Source: Bos javanicus (lineage: Eukaryota; Chordata; Mammalia; Artiodactyla; Bovidae). From it: a stretch of DNA of 64,000 bases. Positions 20,611-31,493 of the stretch are shown here, one piece after another. The stretch lies in contig NC_083878.1 in NCBI RefSeq assembly GCF_032452875.1, positions 56,240,878 through 56,304,877 on the forward strand, in the 5' to 3' direction. Position numbers and translations under genes: made by a program. The notes beneath the pieces were generated by a model. That model did no database searches. It was not told the DNA's origin and worked only from the letters and a program-made list of their open reading frames with translations. Numbering within the stretch: position 1 is the first letter of the stretch; each line of letters opens with the position of its first letter.

Positions 20611-22054
20611 GTGCTTATGGAATGAAACCATCAATATGGGAAAACAAGTAGGTCAGATGCTGGAAGGTGAGCAATGTGGTACCTGGCCAACCTCAGCAGT
20701 TCTCAGCTGTGGGCAGGAAGCTTCATCAGCTCTCACAACGCAAGCACAAGTCAGTTTCAGATTGGCATCTGAGTATGTTTGACTCTAGAGCTTGAGCTTT
20801 ACTTGAGTAACTTTTTTTTTTTTTTAAATCATACTACGTGGCTATCCACAGCTACTCTGACTGCTGATGCAGATGAGAATGAAATAGTAAAGAGAATTCA
20901 AAACGAGTCCCAACAACAAACAATTTATAAGCTATGAAAACTGCAGGGAATATGCTTGTAAGATGATTCTAAAATGAGTAACTCTATTATGCTGGAAATC
21001 ATCACCTCATTATAGATGTCTCCATCCTCATCTCCATCCCTTGCTCTCTGTTAATAATTCAAGCATTTAAATTTTTATTGGTTTGCAAATTGGCATACAG
21101 GTCAGGAGTCTGACTTCACAACTGTCATACTCAAAATTGGAATGGAATGAATGTCTTTCTGCTTCTAGTCAAGTCATCCATTTGTTCTACCCAAATGTGC
21201 CTAATGGGAAGGAGAGATGCATTTGGTGGGAAGAAAAATCTCATAAAGCTAGCATTTGTAGTGCAATCAAATTACGTTTCCTTTGGATTTTAGTTTAAAA
21301 CGTTGCTTGCCTAGTTGTCACTGATGCATCATCTTGCAAATTTCTGCTAAAATCTAAAGACGAAAATACACAGCATCACCAGAAACTAAAACTTTAAAAA
21401 CACCTATTGCCAGAATCAGAGAATTTTGATTTAATGTAGGACCAAAGAAGCATAATCCAAAAAAAAAAAAGTATTATTAGTCAAACGATGCTTATGCTTA
21501 GAAAATTTAGAAAACCTTTGCCCTTGAAAATAGACAGGAAAATATTTTATTTCTTCCTGCACTCAGTGTGTGAATCAGTGTGTTAGAGTTCATAACAGCC
21601 AAAGTACACAATGATCCCCTTTATTGAGTGTGTGTGCTTCTTTTGTGGGAGCTAAAATACTGAATTGAATCCTCTTTGCACCTCTCTCTGTATTCTTTCA
21701 GAAATGTTAATTACAGCAAACAAAAGGGCCAGAGACAAGAGAAGTTATGCAACGTTCCTCATTGAGCTTCTGCGGAAGATTTTATTTGAAAAAGTAGTCT
21801 TCTCAGTATTTCTGTTGCTGCTGCTGCTGAAAGATCAGGGACCTGGCAAGTGGGGAAGGTGGCAAATCCCATTATGAGCATTAGAGCATCTCAACTGGCT
21901 TAGGAAAACAAGATGATGGACAAGTTTGAATAAGATAAACTAGAGTCTTGCCTTTAGGATCAGCCAGAAAATATTTACAACCAGTTCACTGCTGTGACCA
22001 GGCTGCTTCTGAAAATGTTCATTTTGGACTTTAAGGATGTGCTTCCTCTGGCAC
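20611..22054. other. No recognised gene
   Basis: About 1.4 kb unrecognised, including a T13-A3 tract near 20812-20826 and an A12 run at 21459-21470. Small frames at 21083-21298 and 21665-21877 have no recognisable protein. Confidence 0.45.
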
Positions 22055-22198
22055 TGATCGTAAGTCCTGGCTCTGAGGCTTTAAGCTCTGTGGCCTCATG
22101 GAAGCTGCTTAACTTCTTTGAATCTCAACTTCCTCATCTATAAGATGGAGATTATTACACTCATTTCAATGAGGGTATTATAAGAATTCAATCTGATA
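22055..22198 (+). repeat. MIR SINE
   Basis: Sense MIR order: 'tcctggctctgaggcttta', 'gaagctgcttaacttctttg', 'cttcctcatctataagatgg'. Confidence 0.65.
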
Positions 22199-22199
22199 A

Positions 22200-22320
22200 T
22201 GGGAGAGGGGAATGGCAACCCACTCCAGTATTTTTATCTGGACAATCCCATGGACAGAGGAGCCTGGCAGGGTATAGTCTATGGGGTTGCAAAGTGTCAG
22301 CCACGACTGAATGACTAACA
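22200..22320 (+). mobile_element. Bov-A monomer, probably fused to the MIR end
   Basis: A single Bov-A unit from 'gggagaggggaatggcaacc' to 'ccacgactgaatgacta', without the second unit or CAG tail. Confidence 0.85.
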
Positions 22321-22340
22321 CTAATGGGTATGTTTGGACA

Positions 22341-22348
22341 CCATAAAG
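22341..22348 (+). repeat. hAT target duplication, left copy
   Basis: CCATAAAG; the matching right copy is CTATAATG at 22740-22747. A later SINE duplicated that right copy, and its second copy at 22879-22886 reads CTATAAAG, which matches this one at 7 of 8 positions. Confidence 0.7.
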
Positions 22349-22739
22349 CAGTGGCCCCCAACATTTTTGGCACCAGGGGCCAGTTTCATGGAAGACAATT
22401 TTTCGGTGGATCAAGGGTGCAGTGGTTTGGGGATGATTCAACTGGATTGCATTTATTGTGCACTTTATTTCTTATATTATTACATTGTGATATATAATGA
22501 AATAATTATACAACTCACCATAACGCAGAATCACTGGGAGCCCTGAGCTTGTTCTCCTTCAACTAGATGGTCCCATCTGGGAGTGATGGGTGACAGTGAC
22601 ACCTAAAGTGTGTTGTGAGCAATGGAGAGCGGCTGTAATTACGAATGAAACTTTGCTTTCTCACCTCTTGCTGTGAGGCCTGGTTCCTAATAGGCCATAG
22701 GCTGGTACTGGTTTGTGGCCTGGGGATTGGGCACCACTG
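22349..22739. mobile_element. Non-autonomous hAT/Charlie DNA transposon (MER1-like)
   Basis: It has terminal inverted repeats, 'cagtggcccccaa' at the left and 'ttgggcaccactg' at the right, 391 bases apart, with 8-base target duplications as expected for hAT elements. Interior blocks ('ggaagacaatttttc', 'tatacaactcaccataacg', 'gatggtcccatctggga') match a common mammalian Charlie family. It has no transposase frame and would have moved with enzyme supplied in trans. The exact family name is from memory. Confidence 0.85.
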
Positions 22740-22750
22740 CTATAATGCAA

Positions 22751-22878
22751 GGAGAAGGCAATGGCAACCCACTTCAGTACTCTTGCCTGGAAAATCCCAT
22801 GGACGGAGGAGGCTGGTAGGCTGCAGCTCATGGGATCGCGAAGAGTTGGACACGACTGAAGCGACTTAGCAGCAGCAG
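22751..22878 (+). mobile_element. Bov-A monomer SINE with target duplication
   Basis: A single unit from 'ggagaaggcaatggcaaccc' to a short CAG tail. CTATAATGCAA (22740-22750) and CTATAAAGCAA (22879-22889) flank it with one mismatch. Confidence 0.93.
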
Positions 22879-23038
22879 CTATAAAGCAAATGTAAAAGTT
22901 TTTGATTACTGTGTCATTTCTTCTTGAAGTTTAGCTTATTTTGTAGAACAGCCCTGCTTTGGTGATTGTACCCTCCTCCAAATTACTACTGTATTTAGTG
23001 CCTGGGTCACTTAAAAAATGTTATCTAGGAATTATCAT

Positions 23039-23271
23039 GACAGAGGAGCCTGGTAGGCTGCAGTTCATGGGATCGAGAAGAGTCGGACACGACTGAGCGA
23101 CTTCACTTTCACTTTTCACTTTCATGCATTGGAGAAGGAAATGGCAAGCCACTCCAGTGTTCTTGCCTGGAGAATCCCAGGGACAGGGGAGCCTGGTGGG
23201 CTGCCATCTATGGGGTCGCACAGAGTCGGACACGACTGAAGCGACTTAGCAGCAGCAGCAGCAGCAGCAGC
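23039..23271 (+). mobile_element. Bov-A2 SINE, 5'-truncated, with perfect target duplication
   Basis: The first unit begins part-way ('gacagaggagcctggtaggc') and the second is complete, ending in about eight CAG repeats. AGGAATTATCAT flanks it exactly (23027-23038 and 23272-23283). Confidence 0.95.
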
Positions 23272-23284
23272 AGGAATTATCATT

Positions 23285-23420
23285 ATGTGTATGTTTATTT
23301 CCTCTCCCTCCTACTAGACTGTGGGTTCACTTAGGGCAGAGTCCAGTTTTTATACTTGTTTTTATCCCCATCTGTGGTCCACTGCCCTGTACTTTCTGAG
23401 TGCTTGAGAAATGCAAGTTG
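23285..23420 (+). repeat. L2 LINE 3' fragment
   Basis: 'tactagactgtgggttcact' followed by 'agggcagag' and 'ctgagtgcttgagaaatgc' is the order of the L2 3' region. A second L2-like piece with the 'gcttaataaataaat' ending lies at about 23545-23665. Confidence 0.5.
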
Positions 23421-23665
23421 ATATTGATGGTAATCAACTTCAGTTCTGTAGTCATTTAGGTATTCTGCTGCTGACAAGGGCATATTTTTCTTCTTCAGGT
23501 TGTGAATCACTAACTTTAATAGCACTCTACATGTTTAAGTATGAATATTTGCCATGATGTGTAATGTCTTTGAGGTCAGGACTTCCTTAAAAATATCTTA
23601 TTTATTTAATTCTGTGCATTGTGCAGAGCCAACTGTAGATATGGGCTTAATAAATAAATCTGATA

Positions 23666-25225
23666 AAATTTTCTCCAGTGATGAAGGTGCAGTCTTTAGC
23701 CAGAAGGTACCATAAAAGTCTCAAGCCTATATTTGGTTTTGATATGTGATAGGTAAAAAATAAAATGCAGGGATTCTATAACAAAGTATTTACTATTCTA
23801 ATGCAAAGTGCAAACCATTATAACAATTTATTATAAAACATTTCACATTGCTATATATTTTGCCAAGGTGACCAAACCACCACCACTACACTGTGCTTGT
23901 TATTCTTTTTATTACTTCTTATTAGGTTTCTATGAATGCTGTTGTCCATTTGAAAGGTACTTCACTGTATAAACTGAGAAGTCGCTTATCTTCTGAAGAA
24001 CCTGTGGAAGTGGGAGGGAAGTTCAAGCTTAAGTTTCAGCCACCTCACCTTTCTCTTTATGTGTCCTTCAAGAAGACAGAACACTTTCTATTGGCATCTG
24101 ACAATTTAGCATTCAACTGCCTCATAGATTTTACTATAACCAACACCACATAATATATCCGTTTATTCCTGGAAAAATAACTGTTTTGTCATTTTTTGGT
24201 CTTTAGCCTTCGAACCTCCTTATGATCTAAAGTGGTCTTAATTGACAGGCTTGAACCTGAAATGGAGTCCCCCTGTTTCCTCTCTGCCCCTCCCTTTTCC
24301 CTCTCTTTCTTGTCATATTTTTTCACTAGTTTGATTTCCCTTTCCTTCTTCAGAATCTTTTATTTTGTTCTTTCCTTTCTTTTCAGAAAACTTTTTTTTT
24401 TCTTCTCTTATTAGCCACAGAAAACAAAGAAGTGATGCCTGATCTTTCTGGTTTTTCTCAGTGGCAGAAGCTTGGTTATGTTATATCCATGGTATGCAGT
24501 TACCTCAAGCATGGAGAGGGCATGGACACACTCCCTGCAGACCATTGAAAGGGGCTTTATTGTTTGTAATTCCTGGAGGACAAGGTTAAATGCATATGTG
24601 TAGATTTCTCTAATATTATTTGGGAAGATTCCCATCAATTGATGACATTTTCCTGGGCTTTGACCCCAGGGAGTAGAAATCACACTTTAGAGGGACCTCT
24701 TGGCTCGCATCAGGTGGGATGCAGTGCTATTTTGTCCACGTGTGGGCACTCAATAGGTCTCCCTCACTTCCTTCTGTCTGGCAACAAATACCATCAATCC
24801 AGAAATCAAAAGGCCATCTGATGCAGTGGTTCTCACTCCTCCTACCACTGCCTAGATCCCACTCTCACAGAACCTGATGTTGCCTGAACGTGGGCCAAGC
24901 GCCAGTGGTTTTATAAGCCTTCCACATGACTCAAAGGGTTGAGAAAATGTGGTTTAGAATTTTTAGAAACCATCAACTCTTTCTGCTTTCCTTCCTCCCT
25001 TTTTCTCTCTTATAGACCTACGTGGCAGGTTACACCAGGGATTAAATACAGTGTCCAACCTGCTAGTGCCTTAGCAACAGAATCACCTAGAAGAGCAGGG
25101 TGGAGGGACAGACTCCTAGGTCTCATCTCAGAGAGGATCAGAATAAAGGGCATAGGGTAACTGGTTGTCCCAGTTTGCATAGGACTGAGGGGCAATTATT
25201 TTAGGAATTTCAGTGTTAAGATAAG
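23666..25225. other. No recognised gene; pyrimidine-rich tract
   Basis: The stretch 24262-24415 is strongly pyrimidine-rich on the plus strand (long C/T runs ending in T10). Nothing coding is recognised. The 25063-25150 segment ('agaatcacctagaag', 'gtctcatctcagagag') faintly recalls a MER5-type element. Confidence 0.45.
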
Positions 25226-25227
25226 GA

Positions 25228-25438
25228 AGTGTGAAGTGAATGTTGCTCAGTTGTGTCTGACCCTTTGTGACCCCATGGACTGTAGTCTGCCAGGCTCCTC
25301 TATCCAAGGAATTCTCCAGATAAGAATGCTGGAGTGGGTAGCCAGTCCCTTATCTAGGGGATCTTCACGACCCAGGGATTGAACCTGAGTCTCCTGCATT
25401 GCAGGCAGATTCTTTACCTTCTGAGCCACCAGGGAAGT
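25228..25438 (-). mobile_element. Bov-tA SINE
   Basis: Full antisense copy from 'ttgctcagttgtgtctgacc' to 'gagccaccagggaagtt'. Confidence 0.93.
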
Positions 25439-25544
25439 TCAAAAGTCTTAGGCAAACAAGCATGTTTGGTATTCTAGAACTTTTTAAGTTTTCTTTTTTT
25501 AAAGATTATAATTTTTTTTCTGCTATGTTTTATAAAAATTTTAA

Positions 25545-25919
25545 TTTGAATTTTATATTAGAGTAGAATTGATTTACAATGTTGAGTTGTTTTCAGGTGT
25601 CCAGCTGATTGTTATACATATATTTATATCCATTCTTTTTCAGATTCTGTTTTTATATAGGTTATTACAGAACATTCAGTAGAGTTTCTTGTGCTAGACA
25701 GTAGGTCATTGTTGATGAGCTATTTTATATATAGCAGCATGTGTTTGTTAATCCCAAACTCCTAATTTATGGCCCATAACATTTCCTCTTCTGTAATCAT
25801 TTGTTTTCAAAGCCTGTGTCTGTTTCTATTGCATAAATCAATTCATTTGTATAACTTCTTTAGAATCCACATATAATTGATATCATATGTTACTTGTCTT
25901 TGTCTGACTTATGTCACTT
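25545..25919 (-). mobile_element. Artiodactyl L1 3' UTR remnant
   Basis: On the plus strand 'gaattgatttacaatgttga', 'gctagacagtaggtcattgt' and 'taatcccaaactcctaattt' are the complement of the L1 3' UTR. It is interrupted at its right end by the Bov-tA that follows. Confidence 0.8.
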
Positions 25920-25935
25920 AGTATGGTATTCTCTG

Positions 25936-26147
25936 GGTTTTCCCTGGTGGCTCAGATGGTAAAGAATCTGCTTGCAATGTGGGAGACCTGGGTTCGATCC
26001 CTGGGTTGGGAAGATCCCCTGGAGAAGGGCATGGAAACCCACTCCAGTATTCTTGCCTGGAGAATCCCTGTGGACACAGGAGCCTGGCAGGTAACAGTCT
26101 GTGGTGTCACAAAGAGTCAGACATGACTGATCGACTAAGCAAAGTAC
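25936..26147 (+). mobile_element. Bov-tA SINE with target duplication
   Basis: Full sense copy ('ttccctggtggctcagatgg' to 'actgatcgactaagc'). AGTATGGTATTCTCTG (25920-25935) and AGTATGGTAATCTCTG (26148-26163) flank it with one mismatch in 16. It landed in the end of the L1 remnant. Confidence 0.96.
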
Positions 26148-26163
26148 AGTATGGTAATCTCTG

Positions 26164-26939
26164 AGGGAAGATCCTGGTATCATGTGATTATTATGCAGTG
26201 TGGTTGAAATCTACTGCCCTAATTGTTTTAGAGCAGCTTATTTTCCCAGGTGCAGAAATGAGTCTTCAATGGGACCTCTGAGGAAGAGTTCTCCTATCTG
26301 CCTGGGAAACAGCTGGCCCTATCCTTGGCTCCAAGTGTTGTGAGCACTAGTCTCTGGTCACATGGTCCTGTCTCCTGTCTCCAACTCTGACTTGCCTTAT
26401 GTTAGTACCACAGGGTGGGCTTTTCCCCTCTTTCTGCTGCTGCTGATGGGCTGCTGCCTCCTCACGCCCTCCCACTCCAGCTTTGTCCCTGTGGTGCATT
26501 TGCCTGTTCATTGCCATCTGTTTCTCACTTTTTTCTGCCTGGAGAAGTTCCATGATGTATGGCTGCCGAGAGAAATGCTCCTTTCATCACATCTTTCATT
26601 CCAGAACCACCACTTCAACCCTCCACAGGCCTCTCGGCAGCATCATCTGAAGCCCGTTCCAACCCTTCCTCTCCAGCCCAGGCCCTCAGTGGGAGTGTGG
26701 CTCGGCAGAGTGGAAGGAAGCTTCTCTGAGTGGTGAAAGCAGGGCACAGAAAAGCTGACCAGCCCTGAGCATGACCTGGGTTTGGCTGAACCCTGGTCCA
26801 TTCACTGTGGCATTGGGAGCCAGGGATCTGAGGCAGTCAAGGAAGTGTGTATGCATTCAGAGGGGAGAAGAAGCTGTGATGGCAGCCTTCCCTCCAGTCT
26901 CTCAAAAGGGCAGAGGGAACAGGTGAGGGTTAGCATCTG
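26164..26939. other. GC-richer stretch with unexplained open frame
   Basis: Higher G+C than its surroundings. The plus frame 26362-26736 would encode 124 residues with a hydrophobic leucine-rich segment near residues 22-35 and a His/Pro-rich remainder; an opposing frame lies at 26347-26553 (minus). I recognise neither, and no splice or promoter signal supports a gene. Confidence 0.3.
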
Positions 26940-26950
26940 GACTCTAACTT

Positions 26951-27169
26951 GTGTGCATGTGTGCTCAGTTGTGTCCAGTGGTATCTTTGCGACACCATGG
27001 AAAGTAGCCCCCCAGGCTCCTCTGTCCATGTGACTCTTCAGGCAAGAATACTGGAGTGGGTTGCCATTGCCTCTTCCAGGAGTTCTTCCTGACCCAGGGA
27101 TTGAACCTGCCTCTCTTGCATCTGCATTTGCAGGCAGATTCTCTACCACTGGTATCACCTAGTAAGCCA
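26951..27169 (-). mobile_element. Bov-tA SINE with probable target duplication
   Basis: Antisense copy, 'gtgctcagttgtgtccagtg' to 'tcacctagtaagcc'. GACTCTAACTT (26940-26950) and GACTCTCTAACTT (27170-27182) flank it, differing by a CT insertion. Confidence 0.92.
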
Positions 27170-28104
27170 GACTCTCTAACTTACAGAAATATAAAACCAT
27201 TGTTCTACTTCTGAAGGTTCTGAGAGAAAACTTGCCGAGTTTTCAGAAAAGGGGCTATAACCTACAGGTGCAAGGCATTGGAAAACCCTGAAATTATGTA
27301 CAGTCTCCAGTTGATTTTGTGCATATATGTATTTATGAATTATATTCTCAGAAGGTTTTATGACAAAAAAAGAAAAAAAATGTGGTTAAGAACATTGCTT
27401 TAGAAAAGAATACAGAGAGTTCTGGAGTTCTGAATGTAGAGTTGAATTCATATTATTTTCATTTCCTTTTCTCCTTGGTCTCACAAGTCCTAGTACAGAG
27501 CTTGGGGCATAGAAAATAACTCACAGAGCACTTGTCAAACTTTTTTCTCTTGCTGTTATCCAGACTCCAAAGACAGAAAATGCAAAAGAACAATATGTAG
27601 AGATTCCCTCAGGAGTTTTAGCTGGGAATTCAAAGGATTTAGGATCTGGTCCTCATTCTACTGTTCATTTCCTCTTGATGTGGGGCAAGAAATTGCATTT
27701 CTCTGGGATTCAGAGTCCTCAAGTTTGGATTATATAATCTCTTAACTGATATTCAATTCTGAAAGTCAAGTGGTCTATCCTTACACAGAGCAGAGTTAGA
27801 ATTATTCTACAATTTTAGCAAACAATACTGGAGAGTCTAATTCTTTTTCTGTACAAAATTTAGACTTTCACTGGGATGTGAGAAAGAGTGTAAAATATCT
27901 TTGAATTCTTTAATACTGAAGTCAAAATCCTGTTATCTAGTATACGTACTAAAGGTACTGGACCGATTATATGGTCACCAAGTTTAGAATCTCCTCTGTG
28001 TCCAGAATTGGGCTAAGCAGTAGTGAAATATCTGTACTTTTTTTTTCTCATGTGACTTGCGACCTTGTAGATAAGATTCAGATACATTAAACAGGGAGAA
28101 GGCA
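27170..28104. other. Weak ancient-repeat traces only
   Basis: The segment 27470-27550 ('agtacagagcttggggcata') looks like an L2 end and 27640-27770 ('ggatctggtcctcattctac', 'tttctctgggattcagagtc') like a sense MIR, both diverged. The rest is unrecognised. Confidence 0.35.
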
Positions 28105-28476
28105 GGGGCTTTCCTCATGGTTCAGTGGTAAAAATCTACCTGCCAATGCAGGAGACATGGGTTCAGTCTCTGATCCGGGAAGATCCCCCATGCCCTGGAT
28201 CAATGAAGCCCATGTGTCACAACTATTGAGCCTGTGCTCTAGAGCCCAGGAGCCTCAACTACTGAAACCTGCACACCCTAGAGCCTGTGCTCTGCAACAA
28301 GAGAAGCCACTGCAACAAGAAGCCCATGTCCCCCAGCAAGAGAGTAGCCCATGCTCACTGCAACTGGATAAAAGCACACACAGCAGTGAAGACCCAGCAC
28401 AGTCAGAAATAAAGAATAAAATAAAATAAAATTATATTTAAAAATAAAGATCGTGAATAGAAATAAAAAAATAAAT
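28105..28476 (+). mobile_element. CHR-2-type SINE (cetartiodactyl)
   Basis: The tRNA-like head 'ggctttcctcatggttcagt' is followed by the diagnostic body 'gagcctgtgctctagagccc', 'ctgcaacaagagaagccact' and 'agaagcccatg', then an A-rich tail. This family is shared by whales, hippos and ruminants, so it predates Bov-tA. The frame at 28157-28429 is SINE body, not a gene. Confidence 0.88.
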
Positions 28477-28636
28477 AGGGAGAGGGCAATTGATTGCTAA
28501 ACTGCAAGGTAGTGATCAGAATTGTATCTTGTACAGACTGTGCATAATACAATTCTAGTAACTTTGAAGATTGGAGTGAGCCCTGAGGTTTCATGGGGGC
28601 TTGGGGGTGGTAATTAAACTGTGTTTTGAATTTTGA

Positions 28637-28911
28637 GGAGAAGGCAATGGGAACACACTCCAGTACTCTTGTCTGGAAAATCCCATGGATGGAGGAGCCT
28701 GGTAGGCTGCAGTCCATGGGGTTGCTAAGGGTTGGACACAACTGAGCGACTTCACTTTCACTTTTCACTTTCATACATTGGAGAAGGAAATGGCAACCCA
28801 CTCCAGTGTTCTTGCCTGGAGAATCCCAGGGATGGAGGAGCCTTGTGGGCTGTGGTCTATGGGGTAGCACAAAGTCGGACACAACTGAAGTGACTTAGCA
28901 GCAGCAGCAGC
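28637..28911 (+). mobile_element. Bov-A2 SINE (dimeric) with target duplication
   Basis: Complete dimer. TTGAATTTTGA (28626-28636) and TTGAATGTTGA (28912-28922) flank it with one mismatch. Confidence 0.95.
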
Positions 28912-29224
28912 TTGAATGTTGAACAGAATTTAAATAAGTGATGAAGGGAAGGCACTCCTGGTGGCAGTGGTTGGAGGCCATTCGGGAAAATGATGGGAGT
29001 GGTAAAAAGCAGCATGTCAGGAGAGAAGCAGATTGACCTAGATGACAAAAGCAGAGGTTTTTTTCTGTCTCCAAAGCCCACCTGTCTCTTGTCTAGATTA
29101 TAGGAACCATCTTCTAAGAGTTACACTGCATCCCTTTGCCTTCTCTGGCAGATTCTCAGTTGAGCAGTTAGGAATGTCAGGCCCAGAACTCTCCTGCCAC
29201 AGATCTACAGTGGTCTACATAGCC

Positions 29225-29496
29225 TTGATTCATCTTCCTGCTCCACTAGGTTTCAGATTCATCTCCTACCTCTCTACCCCTTGTTACTTGGCTCCAGTCA
29301 CACAGGCTTCCCCTGCCAGTCCCTTAAAAATGGGACACATTGTCATCTCAAGACCTTTGCACTTACTACTTCCTCTGCCAGGAACTCTGCCTTTATGTTT
29401 GCTTGTTCTTTTCTCTCACTTCCTTTAGGATCTTTTGCTTAAATGTCTCAGTGAGACCTTCCTAGACCAATTTACTTTCCCTTTACTTTGGTGGTG
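29225..29496 (+). repeat. L2 LINE 3' region, left part
   Basis: 'acctttgcacttactacttc', 'tctgccaggaactctgcc' and 'aaatgtctcagtgagacctt' are in L2 sense order. The 29042-29428 frame that crosses it is not a protein I recognise. L2 continues past the SINE at 29699. Confidence 0.7.
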
Positions 29497-29698
29497 GTTT
29501 AGTTGCTAAGTTGTGTTTGACTCTTGCGACCTCATGGACTGTAGCCTGCCAGGCTCCTCTGTCCATGGGATTCTACAGGCAAGAACACTGGAGTGGGTTG
29601 TCATTTCCTTCTCCAGGGGATCTTCCTGACTCAGGAATCGAACCTGGGTCTCCTGCATTGCAGGCAGATTCTTTATCAACTGAGCTATGAGGGAAGCC
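29497..29698 (-). mobile_element. Bov-tA SINE inside L2
   Basis: Full antisense copy from 'gttgctaagttgtgtttgac' to 'gagctatgagggaagcc'. It splits the L2 into two collinear parts. Confidence 0.93.
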
Positions 29699-29925
29699 TG
29701 TCATCTTACTTTAAATTGAACTTTCTGCTTGCCCAGCACAACTCATCCTTCTTCTTAGAACAACTATATCTGACATACTATATATTTGACATAGATATGA
29801 AAATGTCTGCTCTTGACTTCCCCTCCCTGATATGGATGTTATGTCAAGGTAAAATATCCTTCTCTGTACCCAGCTTATATTGTGTGCTCCCAATTTGTGT
29901 TGAATATTGAATGAATGAATTCTTT
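29699..29925 (+). repeat. L2 LINE 3' region, right part
   Basis: Ends 'tgttgaatattgaatgaatg', the characteristic L2 terminus of short TGAA-like repeats. This fixes both strand and 3' end. Confidence 0.65.
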
Positions 29926-31035
29926 ACCTTACTTTGACCTCTAATGACTCTCCCATGACACTGGAATCTTATCCCTGTACTCAAGGACAGGTTATTACTT
30001 CCAGTTTTCCTTCAGAAACCCTTTACAAATTAGACAAACCAGATTCAGCCAGCCTGTGGCCCAAATGAACAAGATTTATAGACTCTGTTCCTGCTAAGAA
30101 ACAGTTCTCCATCCTCTCCCGTTTGGCATTCACTGGACTTTTGGCCAAGAAAAGCCCAACAAAAGAGCATAATTAGGAAATGACAACCCACCCAAAACAG
30201 GCCACACTCCACAGAGAAAACTAGGTCATTGTTCCTAATATAAAGAGGAAGATGGGAAGATCTCTGTTTCTAGCCAGGCGGTGATCCACTTGTGTGAAAA
30301 CATCATAATTAATTGAATTAATTTAATTCCAAATACTGTGGGCAGATGTGAGTCTTTCAGAAATCTACCATCCTTTTTTTTTCTCTTTTGCAGATGGCGT
30401 GTCTTGTGCCCACTTTGCCTAGCTCCTAAGTAAGCTAAATGCCTGGTGATCTGTTTGAGGAGTCTCCTTACTTAGCCCTCCATGGGATACATACCCATGA
30501 CTACCTAGCATGGGTAAGCCAAAGCCCTTGCCTTTCCTCAGACTATTAGGCTTCTGCTGAGAGCACAAGACTCTGCATTTTGGTTAAAGCTGAAGAATAT
30601 CTAATAGAAGCTTCCTTCTCCACCTCATAAGTGTGTGGGTGAATTGAACATTAACCCACACTGGGTAACCTTGGGAAAAACCTTTAAATGTACAGTAATC
30701 ATAATCCATCATACTTGCTAGTGACCCTGGACAAATCAAGTTGTGAATTACAGTGGCCGTCACTGAAACATGTCAAAGGCCCAGGAAACATTACATTTCC
30801 TGGGCATTCTTGGTAGAGGACAGAGGGGACAAGGTGAAGCACAGCTGAGGCTAAAAGAACTACAGAGGAGCCATTTTATTTTCTTTCTTATCTCCAATTG
30901 CAAAAATAACTGAACTTGCATTCTTGTTTTCTGCATTCTCATTTGCAGGTTGAAAATATTTATTTTATGCATACCAAGGAAAGTTGCAATGTAAATCTAG
31001 CACAAGATTCAACAAGTCAAGATGATTTTGAAGAG
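29926..31035. other. No recognised gene
   Basis: About 1.1 kb of unrecognised DNA. The 30300-30330 stretch is a short AATTAATT-rich palindromic run. The only 60-codon frame (30760-30972, minus) is unrecognised. Confidence 0.45.
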
Positions 31036-31039
31036 AAAG

Positions 31040-31298
31040 GCTAAAATCATGGTACCGATGAACCTATTTATAGGGCAGGAATAGAGATTCAGACACAGAG
31101 AATGGATTGGTGGACAAAGTGGGGGAAGGAGAGGGTAGGACAAATTGAGAGAGTGGCATTGACATATATACATTACCATGTACAAAATAGATAGCTAGTG
31201 CAAAGCTTCTGTATGACACAGGGAGCTCAAATCAATGCTCTCTAATGACCTAGAGGGGAGGGATGGGTAACAGGGTGGGAGGGAGGTGAACGAGGGAG
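31040..31298 (+). mobile_element. Artiodactyl L1 3' UTR, left part
   Basis: 'cattaccatgtacaaaatag', 'atagctagtgcaaagcttct' and 'cacagggagctcaaatc' are the ruminant L1 3' UTR in sense order. It is cut at 'ggggatacatgt' and resumes 3.6 kb downstream, after a BovB stack. Confidence 0.85.
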
Positions 31299-31309
31299 GG
31301 GATACATGT
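31299..31309 (+). repeat. Target duplication, left copy (outer BovB)
   Basis: GGGATACATGT here and GGGATATGTGT at 34898-34908 agree at 9 of 11 bases and bracket the BovB stack, exactly where the L1 3' UTR is split. Confidence 0.65.
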
Positions 31310-31493
31310 ATGCTGCTGTTGTTCAGTTGCTAAGTTATGTCTGATTCTTTGCAACCTCATGGACTATAGCACGCCAAGCTCCTCTGTCCTCTACTATCTC
31401 CCAGAGTTTGCTCAAATACATGTCCACTGAGTAAACTATCAAGCCATCTCATCCTCTGTCATCCCCTTCTCCTCCAGCCTTCAATCTTCCCAT
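31310..31493 (-). mobile_element. Outer BovB, 3' terminal part
   Basis: Antisense BovB tail and C-terminal coding region ('ttcagttgctaagttatgtc' to 'ccttcaatcttccca'). It is more diverged than the copy inserted next to it and continues at 32359. Confidence 0.85.

Noticed and set aside
28403..28882. 159-codon minus-strand frame
   Set aside because: It crosses an antisense Bov-A2 and the AT-rich tail of a CHR-2 SINE; no protein family is involved.
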